A stretch of 64,000 nt of DNA from Camelimonas fluminis (GTDB lineage Bacteria; Pseudomonadota; Alphaproteobacteria; Rhizobiales; Beijerinckiaceae): assembly GCF_014656355.1 (NCBI RefSeq), contig NZ_BNCG01000012.1, positions 57,487 to 121,486 on the forward strand, written 5' to 3'. This document shows, one piece after another, positions 1 through 8,323 of this stretch (the stretch's first letter is position 1; every line of letters starts with the position of its first letter). The notes beneath the pieces were generated by a model, which was not told the DNA's origin, did not search any database, and worked only from the letters and a program-made list of their open reading frames with translations. The translations under genes were made by a program, and so were the position numbers.

Positions 1-566
1 CCGACGCCTCGGCGGCCCTGCGCGCCGCGACCTTCGACGCCGTGGTGCTCGATCTGATGCTGCCTGACGGTTCGGGCCTCGACGTCCTCACCGAGGCGCG
101 GGCCCGCCAGTTGGCGGCGCCGGTGCTGTTGCTGACGGCGCGCGACAGCGTGCCCGACCGCATCGCCGGGCTCGACGCCGGGGCCGACGATTACCTCGGA
201 AAACCGTTTGATCTGGATGAGGTGGCGGCGCGACTTCGCGCCCTGATCCGCCGGGCAGCCGGCCGGGCGACGGCGACTTCGCAATGGCGCGACATCACCC
301 TCGATCCCGCGGCGATGACCGTCAGCCGGGCGGGGGAAGCGGTGCGGCTGTCGCGCCGGGAGTTCGCCATCCTGCACGCCCTGATCGACCGGCCAGGACA
401 GGTTCTGTCAAAATCCCAGCTGGAGGAGCGTCTGTATGGCTGGCAGGAGGAAATCGAGAGCAACGCCATCGAGGTGCACGTTCACAAACTGCGCGCCAAG
501 CTGGGCGCCGGCGTGATCGAAACCGTGCGCGGCGTCGGCTACCGGCTGATGGAGACCGCGTCATGA
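1..566 (+). CDS. OmpR/PhoB-type response regulator (5' end outside window)
   Basis: This is the C-terminal three quarters or so of a two-component response regulator; the reading frame is open from base 3 and the start lies upstream of the window. The receiver domain shows the phospho-acceptor Asp in 'VVLDLMLPDG', the 'LLLTARD' strand and the conserved Lys in 'GKPF'. It is followed by a winged-helix output domain with 'SRREFAILHAL' and the terminal 'TVRGVGYRL'. That layout is the QseB/PmrA/TctD class, which binds promoter DNA when phosphorylated. Its stop overlaps the start of the kinase gene (ATGA), so the two are translationally coupled. The regulated genes cannot be read from this window. 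Confidence 0.93.
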   Translation, partial: DASAALRAATFDAVVLDLMLPDGSGLDVLTEARARQLAAPVLLLTARDSVPDRIAGLDAGADDYLGKPFDLDEVAARLRALIRRAAGRATATSQWRDITLDPAAMTVSRAGEAVRLSRREFAILHALIDRPGQVLSKSQLEERLYGWQEEIESNAIEVHVHKLRAKLGAGVIETVRGVGYRLMETAS

Positions 567-1924
567 CGTCGATCCGGACGCGGTTGGTCCTGATCCTGAT
601 CGTCACCACCGGCGTCGTCTGGCTGTCGGCGATCGCCTGGATCTATCTGGGCGCCCGGATGCAGGTGGAGCGGGTGCTCGACGCCCGCCTGAGCGAATCC
701 GCCCGCATGGTCAGTTCGCTGCTCACCCGCCAGGACATCAGCGCCAGACAGGAGGTCGACGCGGGAAAGGCCGCCCGCGCCGCCGAGATCGCCGCCATGC
801 ACCTGCCCTATGAGCGCCAGCTCTCCTGCCAGATCTGGGCGATCAACGGCGGCGCCCTGGTCAGCCGCTCCGAAGGCGCGCCGGCGCAACCGCTGACCGA
901 CAGCGGCGTTGGCTTTTCCGTCACCCAGGTGAATGGCGAAACCTGGCGGGTCTATGCGGTGGAGAACCGGGCCCTCGGCATGCGCGTGCTGGTGGGCGAC
1001 AACATGCGCGTGCGCGACCAGCTGGTCGCCGATGTGATCCGTGGCCTCGCCTTGCCGGCGTTGCTCATCCTGCCGGTTCTGGCGGGGCTGATCTGGCTCA
1101 GCGTCAAAAAGGGATTGGCGCCGCTCAACGCCATGGCGCGGTCGCTGGAGATCAGGCCGGCTTCCGACCTCAGTCCCTTGCCGGACCGTGACAGCCCGTC
1201 CGAAATCCGGCCGATGATCCGTTCCCTCAACGGGCTGTTCGCGCGGGTGGAGGCGGCGCGCTTGCATGAGCGCGATTTCACCGCCTTCGCCGCCCACGAA
1301 CTCCGCACGCCAATCGCTGGCATGAAGACCCAGGCGCAGATCGCTTTGGGCCACGGCGACGCGACGGTGCGCGACAATGCGTTGCGCCAGATCGTCATCG
1401 GCGTGGACCGGACCTCGCGGCTGGTCCGTCAACTGACGGACCTGACCAGCACCGAAAGCAGCGCCTTCGGCCACGACGCCAACGGCGTCGACGCCGGCAG
1501 GACATTGCAGACGCTGGCGGACGACATCCGCCAGCACTACCCCAAAGCCGCCGCCATCGCGGTGGACCCGGGGCTGTTCAACGTCACCCTGCCGGTGAAT
1601 GGAGCGCTGTTCATGCTGGCGGCGCGGAACCTGCTGGAAAACGCCGTCTTGCATGCGCCGCCGGATCGCCCTGTCGCCTGCTGGTTGCGTCGTGACCCGG
1701 CCAGCCTGAGCATCGTCATCGACGACGACGGTCCAGGCATTCCGGCTGACGAGTTGCCCAAGGCGCGCGACCGTTTCTTCCGCGGTCGCAATCGCACGGC
1801 AATGGGCAGCGGCCTCGGTCTGGCCATCGCCGATCTCGCCCTGCAGCGCATGGCGGCGGATCTGCATCTTGAAAACCGCCCCGACGGCGGGCTGCGGGCG
1901 GAGCTGCGCTTCCCCACGCCCTGA
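563..1924 (+). CDS. Sensor histidine kinase, partner of the upstream response regulator
   Basis: This is a membrane-bound two-component kinase of 453 residues. An N-terminal transmembrane helix (about residues 8-30), a periplasmic sensor region and a second helix (about 165-185) precede the HisKA domain. The phospho-acceptor is His245 in 'AAHELRTPIAG'. The N box 'NLLENAVLHAP', G1 box 'DDDGPGIP' and G2 box 'GSGLGLAIADL' of the ATPase domain are intact. ATG 563 was chosen because it overlaps the regulator stop by 4 bases. An in-frame extension upstream runs inside the regulator gene and is not credible. The architecture resembles QseC/PmrB; the signal is unknown. Confidence 0.93.
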   Translation: MTSIRTRLVLILIVTTGVVWLSAIAWIYLGARMQVERVLDARLSESARMVSSLLTRQDISARQEVDAGKAARAAEIAAMHLPYERQLSCQIWAINGGALVSRSEGAPAQPLTDSGVGFSVTQVNGETWRVYAVENRALGMRVLVGDNMRVRDQLVADVIRGLALPALLILPVLAGLIWLSVKKGLAPLNAMARSLEIRPASDLSPLPDRDSPSEIRPMIRSLNGLFARVEAARLHERDFTAFAAHELRTPIAGMKTQAQIALGHGDATVRDNALRQIVIGVDRTSRLVRQLTDLTSTESSAFGHDANGVDAGRTLQTLADDIRQHYPKAAAIAVDPGLFNVTLPVNGALFMLAARNLLENAVLHAPPDRPVACWLRRDPASLSIVIDDDGPGIPADELPKARDRFFRGRNRTAMGSGLGLAIADLALQRMAADLHLENRPDGGLRAELRFPTP

Positions 1925-1934
1925 GGCGCCGCGT

Positions 1935-1967
1935 GGGCATGGCGGCGGAAAATCCGCAGCCATGCCC
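1935..1967. terminator. Hairpin between convergent genes, likely bidirectional terminator
   Basis: The arms GGGCATGGC (1935-1943) and GCCATGCCC (1959-1967) pair perfectly. Inside them GCGGA (1945-1949) pairs with TCCGC (1953-1957) around a 3-base loop. The hairpin sits in the 66-bp gap between the kinase and the convergent transpeptidase. There is no U tract, so intrinsic termination is likely but not certain. Confidence 0.65.
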
Positions 1968-1990
1968 AATGGCGCCAGAGCAGGGCCGGC

Positions 1991-3247
1991 TCAGTTACTG
2001 GCGGTCCTGGTCGTGAAATGCGGGGTCCCGATCGCGGTCACCGGCGAAACCACGGGCTGCGGCGCTGAAATGGCTTTGGGCCTTGGCTTGCGCGGCTGGA
2101 TCGTTGAGAGAACAACTCCCACCGGATTATCGAGACCATAAATATCATCGCGAAACTGCGTCTGGCCGTCCGCCCCCTGCCAGCCGGTGAGATAGACCCA
2201 CGCCACAGGGGTCGACTTTCGCAGCTGGACGTTCTTGCGCTCCCCCTTCGCGATGCTGTCCTCGATCGCCTGACGGCTCCACTCGGATCCTTCGAGCAGC
2301 CAGGCGGCGAGATCGCGCACGCCCTCGATGCGGGCGCAGCCGGAGGAGTTGAAGCGCAGATCGCTGCGGAACAGCACCTTCTTGGGCGTGTCGTGCATAT
2401 AGACCGCTTCGCCATTGGGCATGTCGATCTTCAACTGGCCGAGGGAGTTGGTGGGGCCAGGCTCCTGCCGCACGTAGAAATATGGATTGACCAGGGTCGC
2501 CCAATCCACGCTCGCGGGGTCGATTTCCCTGTTCTCGGCGCCGATCAGCTTCATGTTCGCCCTGGCGAGAAATCCGGGCTCCTTGCGCATGCGCGGGATG
2601 ATGTCGGCCTTCACGATCGACATCGGCGCCGTCCAGTACGGATTGAGGTTCACCGACGTGATGTTGGCCTGCAGGACCGGCGACGGCCGGTCGGGTCGGC
2701 CGACGATAGCCAGATGGCGCCGGCGCACCTGGCCGTCCTCGACGGCTTCAACGCTGGCGCCCGGGATGTTCACCACGACATAGCGATGGGCGAAGTTGAA
2801 ACCGTTGCCCTTGAGGCGCCCCAGCGTGGCGGTGAGCTGGTTGACGCGCGTTTCGACCGGCGTGTTCATGGCTTTCAGCGTCAGGCGCCCAACCGTGCCG
2901 AGGTCCGACAGGCCATGCCGACGCTGGAAGCGCTTCACCGCTTCGACGACCGTCGCGTCATAAACCTCCCCGGGCAGCGCGGCGGCAGGGAGATCGCCGC
3001 TGGCGATGAGGCGCTGCTTCAGCGCCACCACGTCCGGCCCCTGCGAATCCAGCTTCAGCGCGGTGACGCTGCCGGGCGTCTTTGGCCAACCGCCCTGGCT
3101 GGCGATTTTCTCATGCGCCGCCAGCGCCTGCAGCGTGCGTTCGTAGGTGTTGGGACCATAGCCCGGCTCATCGGCGCGCGCCGGAGGCATTGCAACCGTG
3201 GTCAGCGTGGCGACCGCCGTGGCGAGAATGCAGAAGCGCGCGAACAT
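1991..3247 (-). CDS. L,D-transpeptidase (YkuD/YcbB family), exported
   Basis: This is a 418-residue periplasmic enzyme expected to form 3-3 cross-links in peptidoglycan or to attach proteins to it. A signal peptide ends near 'PPARA-DEPG' (residues 1-25). A peptidoglycan-binding helical domain follows at about 65-125 ('GPDVVALKQRL', 'VEAVKRFQRRHG'). The YkuD catalytic domain covers about 150-320, with His285 in 'MHDTP' and the nucleophile Cys304 in 'SSGCARIEG'. The usual SHGCxR motif reads SSGCAR here, so the His two before the Cys is replaced by Ser. The product is shorter than E. coli YcbB (about 615 residues). The gene is convergent with the sensor kinase and stands alone. Confidence 0.9.
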   Translation of the reverse strand: MFARFCILATAVATLTTVAMPPARADEPGYGPNTYERTLQALAAHEKIASQGGWPKTPGSVTALKLDSQGPDVVALKQRLIASGDLPAAALPGEVYDATVVEAVKRFQRRHGLSDLGTVGRLTLKAMNTPVETRVNQLTATLGRLKGNGFNFAHRYVVVNIPGASVEAVEDGQVRRRHLAIVGRPDRPSPVLQANITSVNLNPYWTAPMSIVKADIIPRMRKEPGFLARANMKLIGAENREIDPASVDWATLVNPYFYVRQEPGPTNSLGQLKIDMPNGEAVYMHDTPKKVLFRSDLRFNSSGCARIEGVRDLAAWLLEGSEWSRQAIEDSIAKGERKNVQLRKSTPVAWVYLTGWQGADGQTQFRDDIYGLDNPVGVVLSTIQPRKPRPKAISAPQPVVSPVTAIGTPHFTTRTASN

Positions 3248-3434
3248 GGAGCATCCCCGGGAAAGGGCAGAGGGCGAATGCGATGAATATTGCCTGGCAT
3301 AGTCAAGGAAGGCTTAATGGCGCGCGCTGACGGTCCGACCGGACCTCCCCCCGCGTGATCGGGAATCCGCCGTCGTGGCGGATGTTCCGCGCCTGGGCGC
3401 CCCATCATCCGCGCATGGAAATTCCGCTGGCCCC

Positions 3435-4004
3435 ATGTCTGTCTACCGCTCTGCCCCCTATCGCATCGATCTGCCCAAGGAGGCGCTGGCGCGCGCGTTC
3501 CATGCGACGCCTGAGCATCCTGTGCTCGATCTGCATGGCGGCGTCGCACCGGGGCGGCCGGCATGGGTCATCCGTATCCGCGCCGGGCGAAGGGTCATTA
3601 CGCCGATGGTCTGGGGATTTCCGCCGCCACCGGGGCGGGAGCAGCTGGTTACAAGCGCGCGAAACCTGGATTCCACCTTCTGGCGCCCCTGGCTGAAGCG
3701 CGCCAACCGCTGCCTGATCCCGTTCACCAGCTTCAGCGCCCCGGCGGGCCCATCCGGCGGCTTGCGACCAGCGAACGGAAGAGCGGCGGCTTTTGCCGGG
3801 CTGTGGCGATCATTCGAGGAGGTGCTGTTCTTCGCCAGGCTGACGTCTCCCGACGATGGAACCGGGTGGGCGGCGACCATGCCGGTCGTGCTGACGGAAG
3901 AAAACGAGTTCGTCGACTGGCTGGAGGCGGCGCCAGACGTCGCGGCCCGGATGCAACGTCCTCCGGCCCCCGAAAAGCTGGTCGCGCTTGCCAACACCGG
4001 CTGA
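3435..4004 (+). CDS. SRAP-family (YedK/HMCES-like) protein without the catalytic Cys
   Basis: This 189-residue protein has the layout of the SOS-response-associated peptidase family, which caps abasic sites in single-stranded DNA through Cys2. Recognisable family segments are 'VITPMVWGFP', 'SARNLDSTFW', 'RCLIPFTSF' and 'AGLWRSF', followed by 'MPVVLTEEN'. The start is ATG 3435 (MSVYRS). An in-frame ATG 60 bases upstream has no better ribosome site and also gives no Cys2. Three family hallmarks are missing: the N-terminal MCGR, the Glu of the FYEW motif (here FTSF) and the His before the 'RMP' strand. It is either an inactive paralogue or a different branch that binds DNA without cross-linking. 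No gene partner is apparent. Confidence 0.7.
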   Translation: MSVYRSAPYRIDLPKEALARAFHATPEHPVLDLHGGVAPGRPAWVIRIRAGRRVITPMVWGFPPPPGREQLVTSARNLDSTFWRPWLKRANRCLIPFTSFSAPAGPSGGLRPANGRAAAFAGLWRSFEEVLFFARLTSPDDGTGWAATMPVVLTEENEFVDWLEAAPDVAARMQRPPAPEKLVALANTG

Positions 4005-4177
4005 AGCTCCAGGCGCGCGCCGCCTGCGGTTGCCCCTCGCATGACCGGGCTCAGGCCAGCGCCTCGGCGTGGTGACCAAGCCTGAAAACCAGGCGGCAAG
4101 GACCGCCAACGACTGGCCCGCGTTTTTTAGCTGTCCCAACCTGTTGGCATCAACATCAGTGGGGCTATACGATCTCA

Positions 4178-4225
4178 AAAATACGGGATACTCTGTATTT
4201 TGAATTAATTCACGATATTTATCGT
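4178..4225. promoter_or_regulatory. AT-rich operator/promoter region upstream of the Liv-type binding protein
   Basis: An AT-rich island stands out from the GC-rich background. It holds two inverted repeats: AAAATAC (4178-4184) with GTATTTT (4195-4201), and ACGAT (4212-4216) with ATCGT (4221-4225). They lie 60-110 bases upstream of the binding-protein start, a good place for a promoter with regulator sites. Which regulator binds is unknown. Confidence 0.45.
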
Positions 4226-4286
4226 AAATATGGCTGCCGTGGAGCGGGTCCGCTCGCTCCCGGCGCCTGGTCAGGACAGCATCATC

Positions 4287-5483
4287 ATGAAGCTCACCGT
4301 ACGTTCGGCGCTCGCCGGACTGATGATCATGGCGGCCGGCAATGTCGCGGCCAATGCGAAGGATAGCGTCGTCATCGGCGCGCCGCTTCCCGTGACGGGC
4401 GCGCTGTCTCCGGAAGGAACCAAGCTGCGCCAGGGCTACGAGCTGTGGCGGGAACAGGTGAACGCCGCCGGCGGCGTCAAGGTTGGCGACAGGCGCCTGA
4501 AGGTGGACCTGCGCTACTACGACTACCAGTCGCAAACGCCGCGCGCCATTCAGGTCGCCGAGAAGCTCATCACCGACGACAAGGTCGACTTCCTGTTTTC
4601 TCCGTTCGGCTCCGGCGCGACCAAGGCGGCGAGCGCTGTCGCCGAGAAAGCCGGCGTGCCGATGATTGCATCGTCCGCATCATCGAAAGAAGTGTTCGAC
4701 CAGGGCTACAAGAACCTGTTCGGCGTCTACACCGACAACAGCACCTTCAGCGAGCCGCTGGCGGATCTTGTGAAGGCGAAGCTGCCGAACGCCAGACGGG
4801 TCGCCATTCTCGCCCGCAACGACCTTTACCCGCTCTCGCTCGCCAACGAGTTTGAGAAGAGCGCCAAAAAGCGTGGCTTCGACGTGGTGTTCTTCGAGAA
4901 ATACGCCATTGGCACGCTGGATCACGCCTCGGCGCTGACCCAGTTGCGCGCGGCGAAGCCCGACTGGATCGTGGCGACCGGCTACATCAACGATCTCATC
5001 ACCATTCGCAAACAGGCGGCTGATCTCAAGGTGGGCGGCGAGGCTTTCACCCTGATCAATGGCCCGGCCTACCAGGAGTGGATCAGCGCCGTCGGCCCTC
5101 TGGCCGAGAATGTGACGACCGCCAGCTGGTTCCACCCGGTGGCCAGGTACAGCAGCGACGATGTGTTTGGGTCGTCGGCGAAGTTCGTTGAGCTGTTCAA
5201 GGCGAAGTATGGCTCGGAGCCTGACTTCACCCAGGCCTCCGGTTCGGCCGTCGGCGTGGTGCTGCAGCAGGCGATCGAGCGCGCCGGCAGCCTCGACCGC
5301 GACAAGGTTCGCGCCGAGTTGAAGAAGGGCGGCTTCAAGACCTTCTTCGGCCCGATCTCGTTCTCGGACATCGGCATCGCCGACAGCTATGTGCCGCCTG
5401 TCCTGCAGATCCAGGACGGCAAGGTCCAGGTGGTGGCGCCGGCCGAAATCGCGACCAGCACGTTCCGCACCGGTCTGAAGTAA
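4287..5483 (+). CDS. Branched-chain amino acid type ABC transporter, periplasmic binding protein
   Basis: This 398-residue periplasmic binding protein belongs to the Leu/Ile/Val/amide family (peripla_BP_6). The signal peptide ends at about 'VAANA-KDSVV'. The mature protein opens with 'VVIGAPLPVTGALSPEG', typical of the family. It also has 'EQVNAAGGV' and 'KLITDDKVDFLFSPFGSG', the ligand-side loops of lobe 1. ATG 4287 is used because the longer frame adds 19 residues that spoil the signal peptide. It is the first gene of a complete LivJHMGF-type set. The family also carries amides, urea and aromatic or aliphatic acids, so the ligand is not fixed by sequence. The 271-bp gap to the permease holds three hairpins. 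Confidence 0.9.
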   Translation: MKLTVRSALAGLMIMAAGNVAANAKDSVVIGAPLPVTGALSPEGTKLRQGYELWREQVNAAGGVKVGDRRLKVDLRYYDYQSQTPRAIQVAEKLITDDKVDFLFSPFGSGATKAASAVAEKAGVPMIASSASSKEVFDQGYKNLFGVYTDNSTFSEPLADLVKAKLPNARRVAILARNDLYPLSLANEFEKSAKKRGFDVVFFEKYAIGTLDHASALTQLRAAKPDWIVATGYINDLITIRKQAADLKVGGEAFTLINGPAYQEWISAVGPLAENVTTASWFHPVARYSSDDVFGSSAKFVELFKAKYGSEPDFTQASGSAVGVVLQQAIERAGSLDRDKVRAELKKGGFKTFFGPISFSDIGIADSYVPPVLQIQDGKVQVVAPAEIATSTFRTGLK

Positions 5484-5509
5484 GCCCCGCCTTCGCGCGC
5501 CAGGTCATG

Positions 5510-5544
5510 CCAATGCCCGATGGGCCAGGTCCATCGGGCATTGG
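5510..5544. terminator. Perfect 14-bp hairpin after the binding-protein gene
   Basis: CCAATGCCCGATGG (5510-5523) pairs fully with CCATCGGGCATTGG (5531-5544) around a 7-base loop, 27 bases after the stop codon. It lacks a U tract. A partial terminator or 3'-end stabiliser that lets the binding protein be made in excess over the permeases is a common arrangement for such operons. Confidence 0.6.
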
Positions 5545-5565
5545 GGAAAACCCTGGCGCCGCATG

Positions 5566-5711
5566 GCGTTTCCCGTCAGGAAACGCGTCAAGCTGATGCG
5601 TCGGCATCCTGACGATCAGGCGCCAGGAGCAAAATCCGGTCGCGCATGGCCGCGTTTTGCTCCAGTTTTCTGAAGCGATCGCACGTTCCGCGACGACGTG
5701 CGATCGCTTCA
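5566..5711. repeat. Two further intergenic inverted repeats before livH
   Basis: GCGTTTCC (5566-5573) pairs with GGAAACGC (5579-5586). A 16-bp perfect stem, TGAAGCGATCGCACGT (5671-5686) with its complement at 5696-5711, closes a 9-base loop. The flank contains TTTTGCTCCAG, an 11-mer that recurs near 53319. These may be members of a dispersed intergenic repeat or RNA elements of the operon. Confidence 0.5.
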
Positions 5712-5754
5712 CCGGAAAACGCGTCAGGCGCGGTCACCTCCAGGAATATCGCTC

Positions 5755-6621
5755 ATGTTGTGGTTGCAGGTTCTGGTCAATGGCCTGGCTGTCGGCGGTC
5801 TTTACGCCTGCATCGCCGTGGGCTTTTCGCTGGTCTGGGGCGTGTTGAACATCATCAACATCCTCCACGGCTCCCTGATTGTTCTCGGCGGCTATCTCGC
5901 CTTTTTCGCGCACCAGTACTGGGGCATCAATCCATTCCTGTTCGCGCCGCTGGCAGGCGCCGTCATGTTCGCTGGCGGCGTCGCCCTGCAGTACTGCGTC
6001 ATCAATCATGTCATGGCGCGGCCGTTCCTGATCACACTGTTGCTGACCTTCGGCCTCAACCTGTTTCTGGACAATTCGATGCTGGCCCTGTTCAGCGCCG
6101 ATTACCGCAAGGTGCTGCTGAACCCGGCGCCAGGCGTGTTTGACCTTGGCTCGATCGTCGTGCCGGCGGACCGGATCTACGCCACACTGGTTGGGCTCGT
6201 TCTCATCAGCGCGCTGGCCCTGCTGCTGCGCTTCACCCAGTTTGGCCGGGCCATCATCGCCGTGCGCATGGACCGCGACGCAGCGGCGCTGCTTGGCGTC
6301 AACGTCCGCTGGACCTATGCGGTGGCCTTTGGTCTCGGCGTGTTCATGGCCGGCAGCGCCGGCGCGCTGCTCAGCGCGATTTTCCCGATCTCGCCGGTGG
6401 CCTCCGCCGGCTACCTGAGCAAGGCCTTCGTCATTTGCGTGATTGGCGGGCTCGGCAGCATCCCTGGCGCCGTCATCGGCGGCTTCGCGCTCGGCGTCAT
6501 CGAGAGCTTCGGCGCGCTGCTGCTTGGGCCTGAGCACGCGCTGACGCTGGCGTTTGTCCTGCTGATCGCGCTGCTGGCGGTGCGCCCGTCCGGGTTGCTT
6601 GGCAGGCAGGGCTTCGCATGA
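5755..6621 (+). CDS. livH: Branched-chain amino acid ABC transporter permease LivH
   Basis: This is an inner-membrane permease of 288 residues with about eight hydrophobic helices, belonging to the LivH branch of BPD_transp_2. Diagnostic stretches are 'GLAVGGLYACIAVGFSLVWGV' near the N terminus, 'INILHGSLIVLGGYLAFF' and 'VIGGLGSIPGAVIGGFALG' near the C terminus; the last contacts the ATPase. ATG 5755 is preferred because it starts at the first helix. Its stop overlaps the next gene by 4 bases (ATGA). With LivM it forms the membrane channel used by the binding protein upstream. Confidence 0.93.
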   Translation: MLWLQVLVNGLAVGGLYACIAVGFSLVWGVLNIINILHGSLIVLGGYLAFFAHQYWGINPFLFAPLAGAVMFAGGVALQYCVINHVMARPFLITLLLTFGLNLFLDNSMLALFSADYRKVLLNPAPGVFDLGSIVVPADRIYATLVGLVLISALALLLRFTQFGRAIIAVRMDRDAAALLGVNVRWTYAVAFGLGVFMAGSAGALLSAIFPISPVASAGYLSKAFVICVIGGLGSIPGAVIGGFALGVIESFGALLLGPEHALTLAFVLLIALLAVRPSGLLGRQGFA

Positions 6622-7574
6622 TGCTGCGTATTGCCCTGCCCCTTGCCCTGCCCTTCGCCATCGTGGCCGTGGCTTTCGTCCTGCTCAGCCAGACCGACGC
6701 CTATATCATCCGCCTCGCCACCACTTTTGGCATGTACGCGGCGCTGGCGCTGGCGTGGAACATCATCGGCGGCATCGCCGGATACCCGTCCTTCGCCACC
6801 GCCGCCTTCTTCGGCCTTGGCGCCTATGTCACGGCCGTGGCCCAGAACCTCGGAGCGCCCCTGCTCGTGGGCGTCGGGCTCGCCGGCGCCGGCGCGGCGC
6901 TGTTCGCCGGCCTGCTTGGCTCCGCCATCCTGCACTTGCGCGGCAAGTATTTCGCCATCGCCAGCCTGGTGATCGCCGAGGTGCTGCGCGAGCTCACCAA
7001 CTCGTGGACCAGCGTCACCGGCGGCGGCATGGGCATCAACCTGCCGCTGGCGAAAACCACGCTGCTCACCCAACCCCAGCTCTACCTGGCGGCGATGCTG
7101 TTTCTTGCCGCCGCCGCCACGAGCGCCAGCATGCTGATCGACCGCTCACGGCTGGGCGTCGCCCTGCGTTGCATTGCCCAGAATGAGGATGCGGCGCAGA
7201 TCATCGGCGTCGACACCCGCATGGCCAAAACCTGGGCCTTTGTCATTTCCAGCCTGTTCATCGGGCTGGTGGGCGGCGTTTACGCCTCTTGGGTCACCTA
7301 TATCGACCCCACCGACGTCTATGACGGCGCCATGTCGGTGAAGCCCATATTGATGGCCCTGCTTGGCGGCGTCGGTTCGGTGTTCGGTCCGGTGTTGGGG
7401 GCGTTTGCTTACCTGCTGCTGGAAGAGCTGCTGTGGCGCAACCTGCTGGAGTTCCACGCCGGCATCCTCGGCCTGCTGGTTGTGCTGCTGGTGCTGTTCC
7501 TGCCTGGCGGCCTCTCCCAGATCCGCGGCGTCGGCCTGGTCAGCCTGCCGAAAATCTGGAGGCGCGCGCCATGA
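6618..7574 (+). CDS. livM: Branched-chain amino acid ABC transporter permease LivM
   Basis: This is the second permease, 318 residues and strongly hydrophobic. Family marks include 'ALALAWNIIGGIAGYPSFATAAFFGLGAY' (residues about 35-65), 'LRGKYFAIASLVIAEVLRELTNSW', 'GGGMGIN' and the C-terminal 'LLGGVGSVFGPVLGAF' coupling loop. It overlaps livH at the start and livG at the end by 4 bases each, so all three are translationally coupled. Two adjacent ATG codons (6618 and 6621) make the exact start uncertain by one residue. Confidence 0.93.
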   Translation: MMLRIALPLALPFAIVAVAFVLLSQTDAYIIRLATTFGMYAALALAWNIIGGIAGYPSFATAAFFGLGAYVTAVAQNLGAPLLVGVGLAGAGAALFAGLLGSAILHLRGKYFAIASLVIAEVLRELTNSWTSVTGGGMGINLPLAKTTLLTQPQLYLAAMLFLAAAATSASMLIDRSRLGVALRCIAQNEDAAQIIGVDTRMAKTWAFVISSLFIGLVGGVYASWVTYIDPTDVYDGAMSVKPILMALLGGVGSVFGPVLGAFAYLLLEELLWRNLLEFHAGILGLLVVLLVLFLPGGLSQIRGVGLVSLPKIWRRAP

Positions 7575-8323
7575 CGGCCCTGCTGGAACTGAAGGGCGTG
7601 ACCAAGAGGTTTCGTGGTCTGGAGGCCCTGTCAGACATCAATCTGTCGCTAAAATCTGGCGAGATCGTTGGATTGATCGGCCCCAACGGCGCCGGCAAGA
7701 CCACCTTGGTCAACGTCATCACCGGCGTTCACACGGCCGACGCCGGCTCCATCACCTTCAACGGCGCGCCCATCGCCCACATGCGGCGCGATCGCATCGC
7801 CCGCCTCGGCGTGGCGCGCACCTTTCAGGTGGTTCAGCCATTTCCGGCCATGACGGTGCTTGAGAATGTCACCGCCGCCGCCCTGTTTGGCGGCGGCGCC
7901 GCGAGCATCGCCGAGGCGCGCGACGCGGCGGCCCACCATCTGGCGTTTTGCGGGCTGACCGATCAGGCGGGCAAGCCGGCCGCGAACCTGACGCTCGCTG
8001 GGCGCAAACGCCTCGAACTTGCCAAAAGTCTGGCCCTGCGGCCAAAGCTGCTCATGCTTGATGAGGTCAACGCCGGCCTCAATCCGGCCGAGGTCGACGC
8101 CGCGCTTGAACTCATCACGCGGATCGCCGCGCAGGGCGCCACCATCCTGCTGATCGAGCACCTCATGAAGGTGGTGACGCGCACCGCCCGCCGCCTCGTG
8201 GTGCTGCACCACGGAAAACTGATCGCTGATGGCCCTGTCGCCAGCGTGCTGTCGGACGAAACGGTGGTGGAGGCCTATCTCGGCCGCAGATATGCTGAAC
8301 GCATGGCGGGAGCAGGCATATGA
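7571..8323 (+). CDS. livG: Branched-chain amino acid ABC transporter ATPase LivG
   Basis: This cytoplasmic ATPase has 250 residues. The Walker A motif 'GPNGAGKTT' lies near residues 36-44. The Q-loop region 'RTFQVVQPF' and Walker B 'LLMLDEVNAGLNP' are present, and the switch His is in 'IEHLMKVV'. The C-terminal 'YLGRRY' resembles the LivG tail. The signature motif reads 'LTLAGRKRLE' instead of LSxGQ, a variant seen in some LivG-like proteins. Start ATG 7571 overlaps the livM stop, and the 3' end overlaps livF by 4 bases. Confidence 0.93.
   Translation: MTALLELKGVTKRFRGLEALSDINLSLKSGEIVGLIGPNGAGKTTLVNVITGVHTADAGSITFNGAPIAHMRRDRIARLGVARTFQVVQPFPAMTVLENVTAAALFGGGAASIAEARDAAAHHLAFCGLTDQAGKPAANLTLAGRKRLELAKSLALRPKLLMLDEVNAGLNPAEVDAALELITRIAAQGATILLIEHLMKVVTRTARRLVVLHHGKLIADGPVASVLSDETVVEAYLGRRYAERMAGAGI

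Noticed and set aside
539..1969. A long minus-strand frame opposite the sensor kinase
   Set aside because: The kinase on the plus strand has all catalytic boxes, and the antisense product shows only low-complexity Gln/Arg/His-rich sequence.
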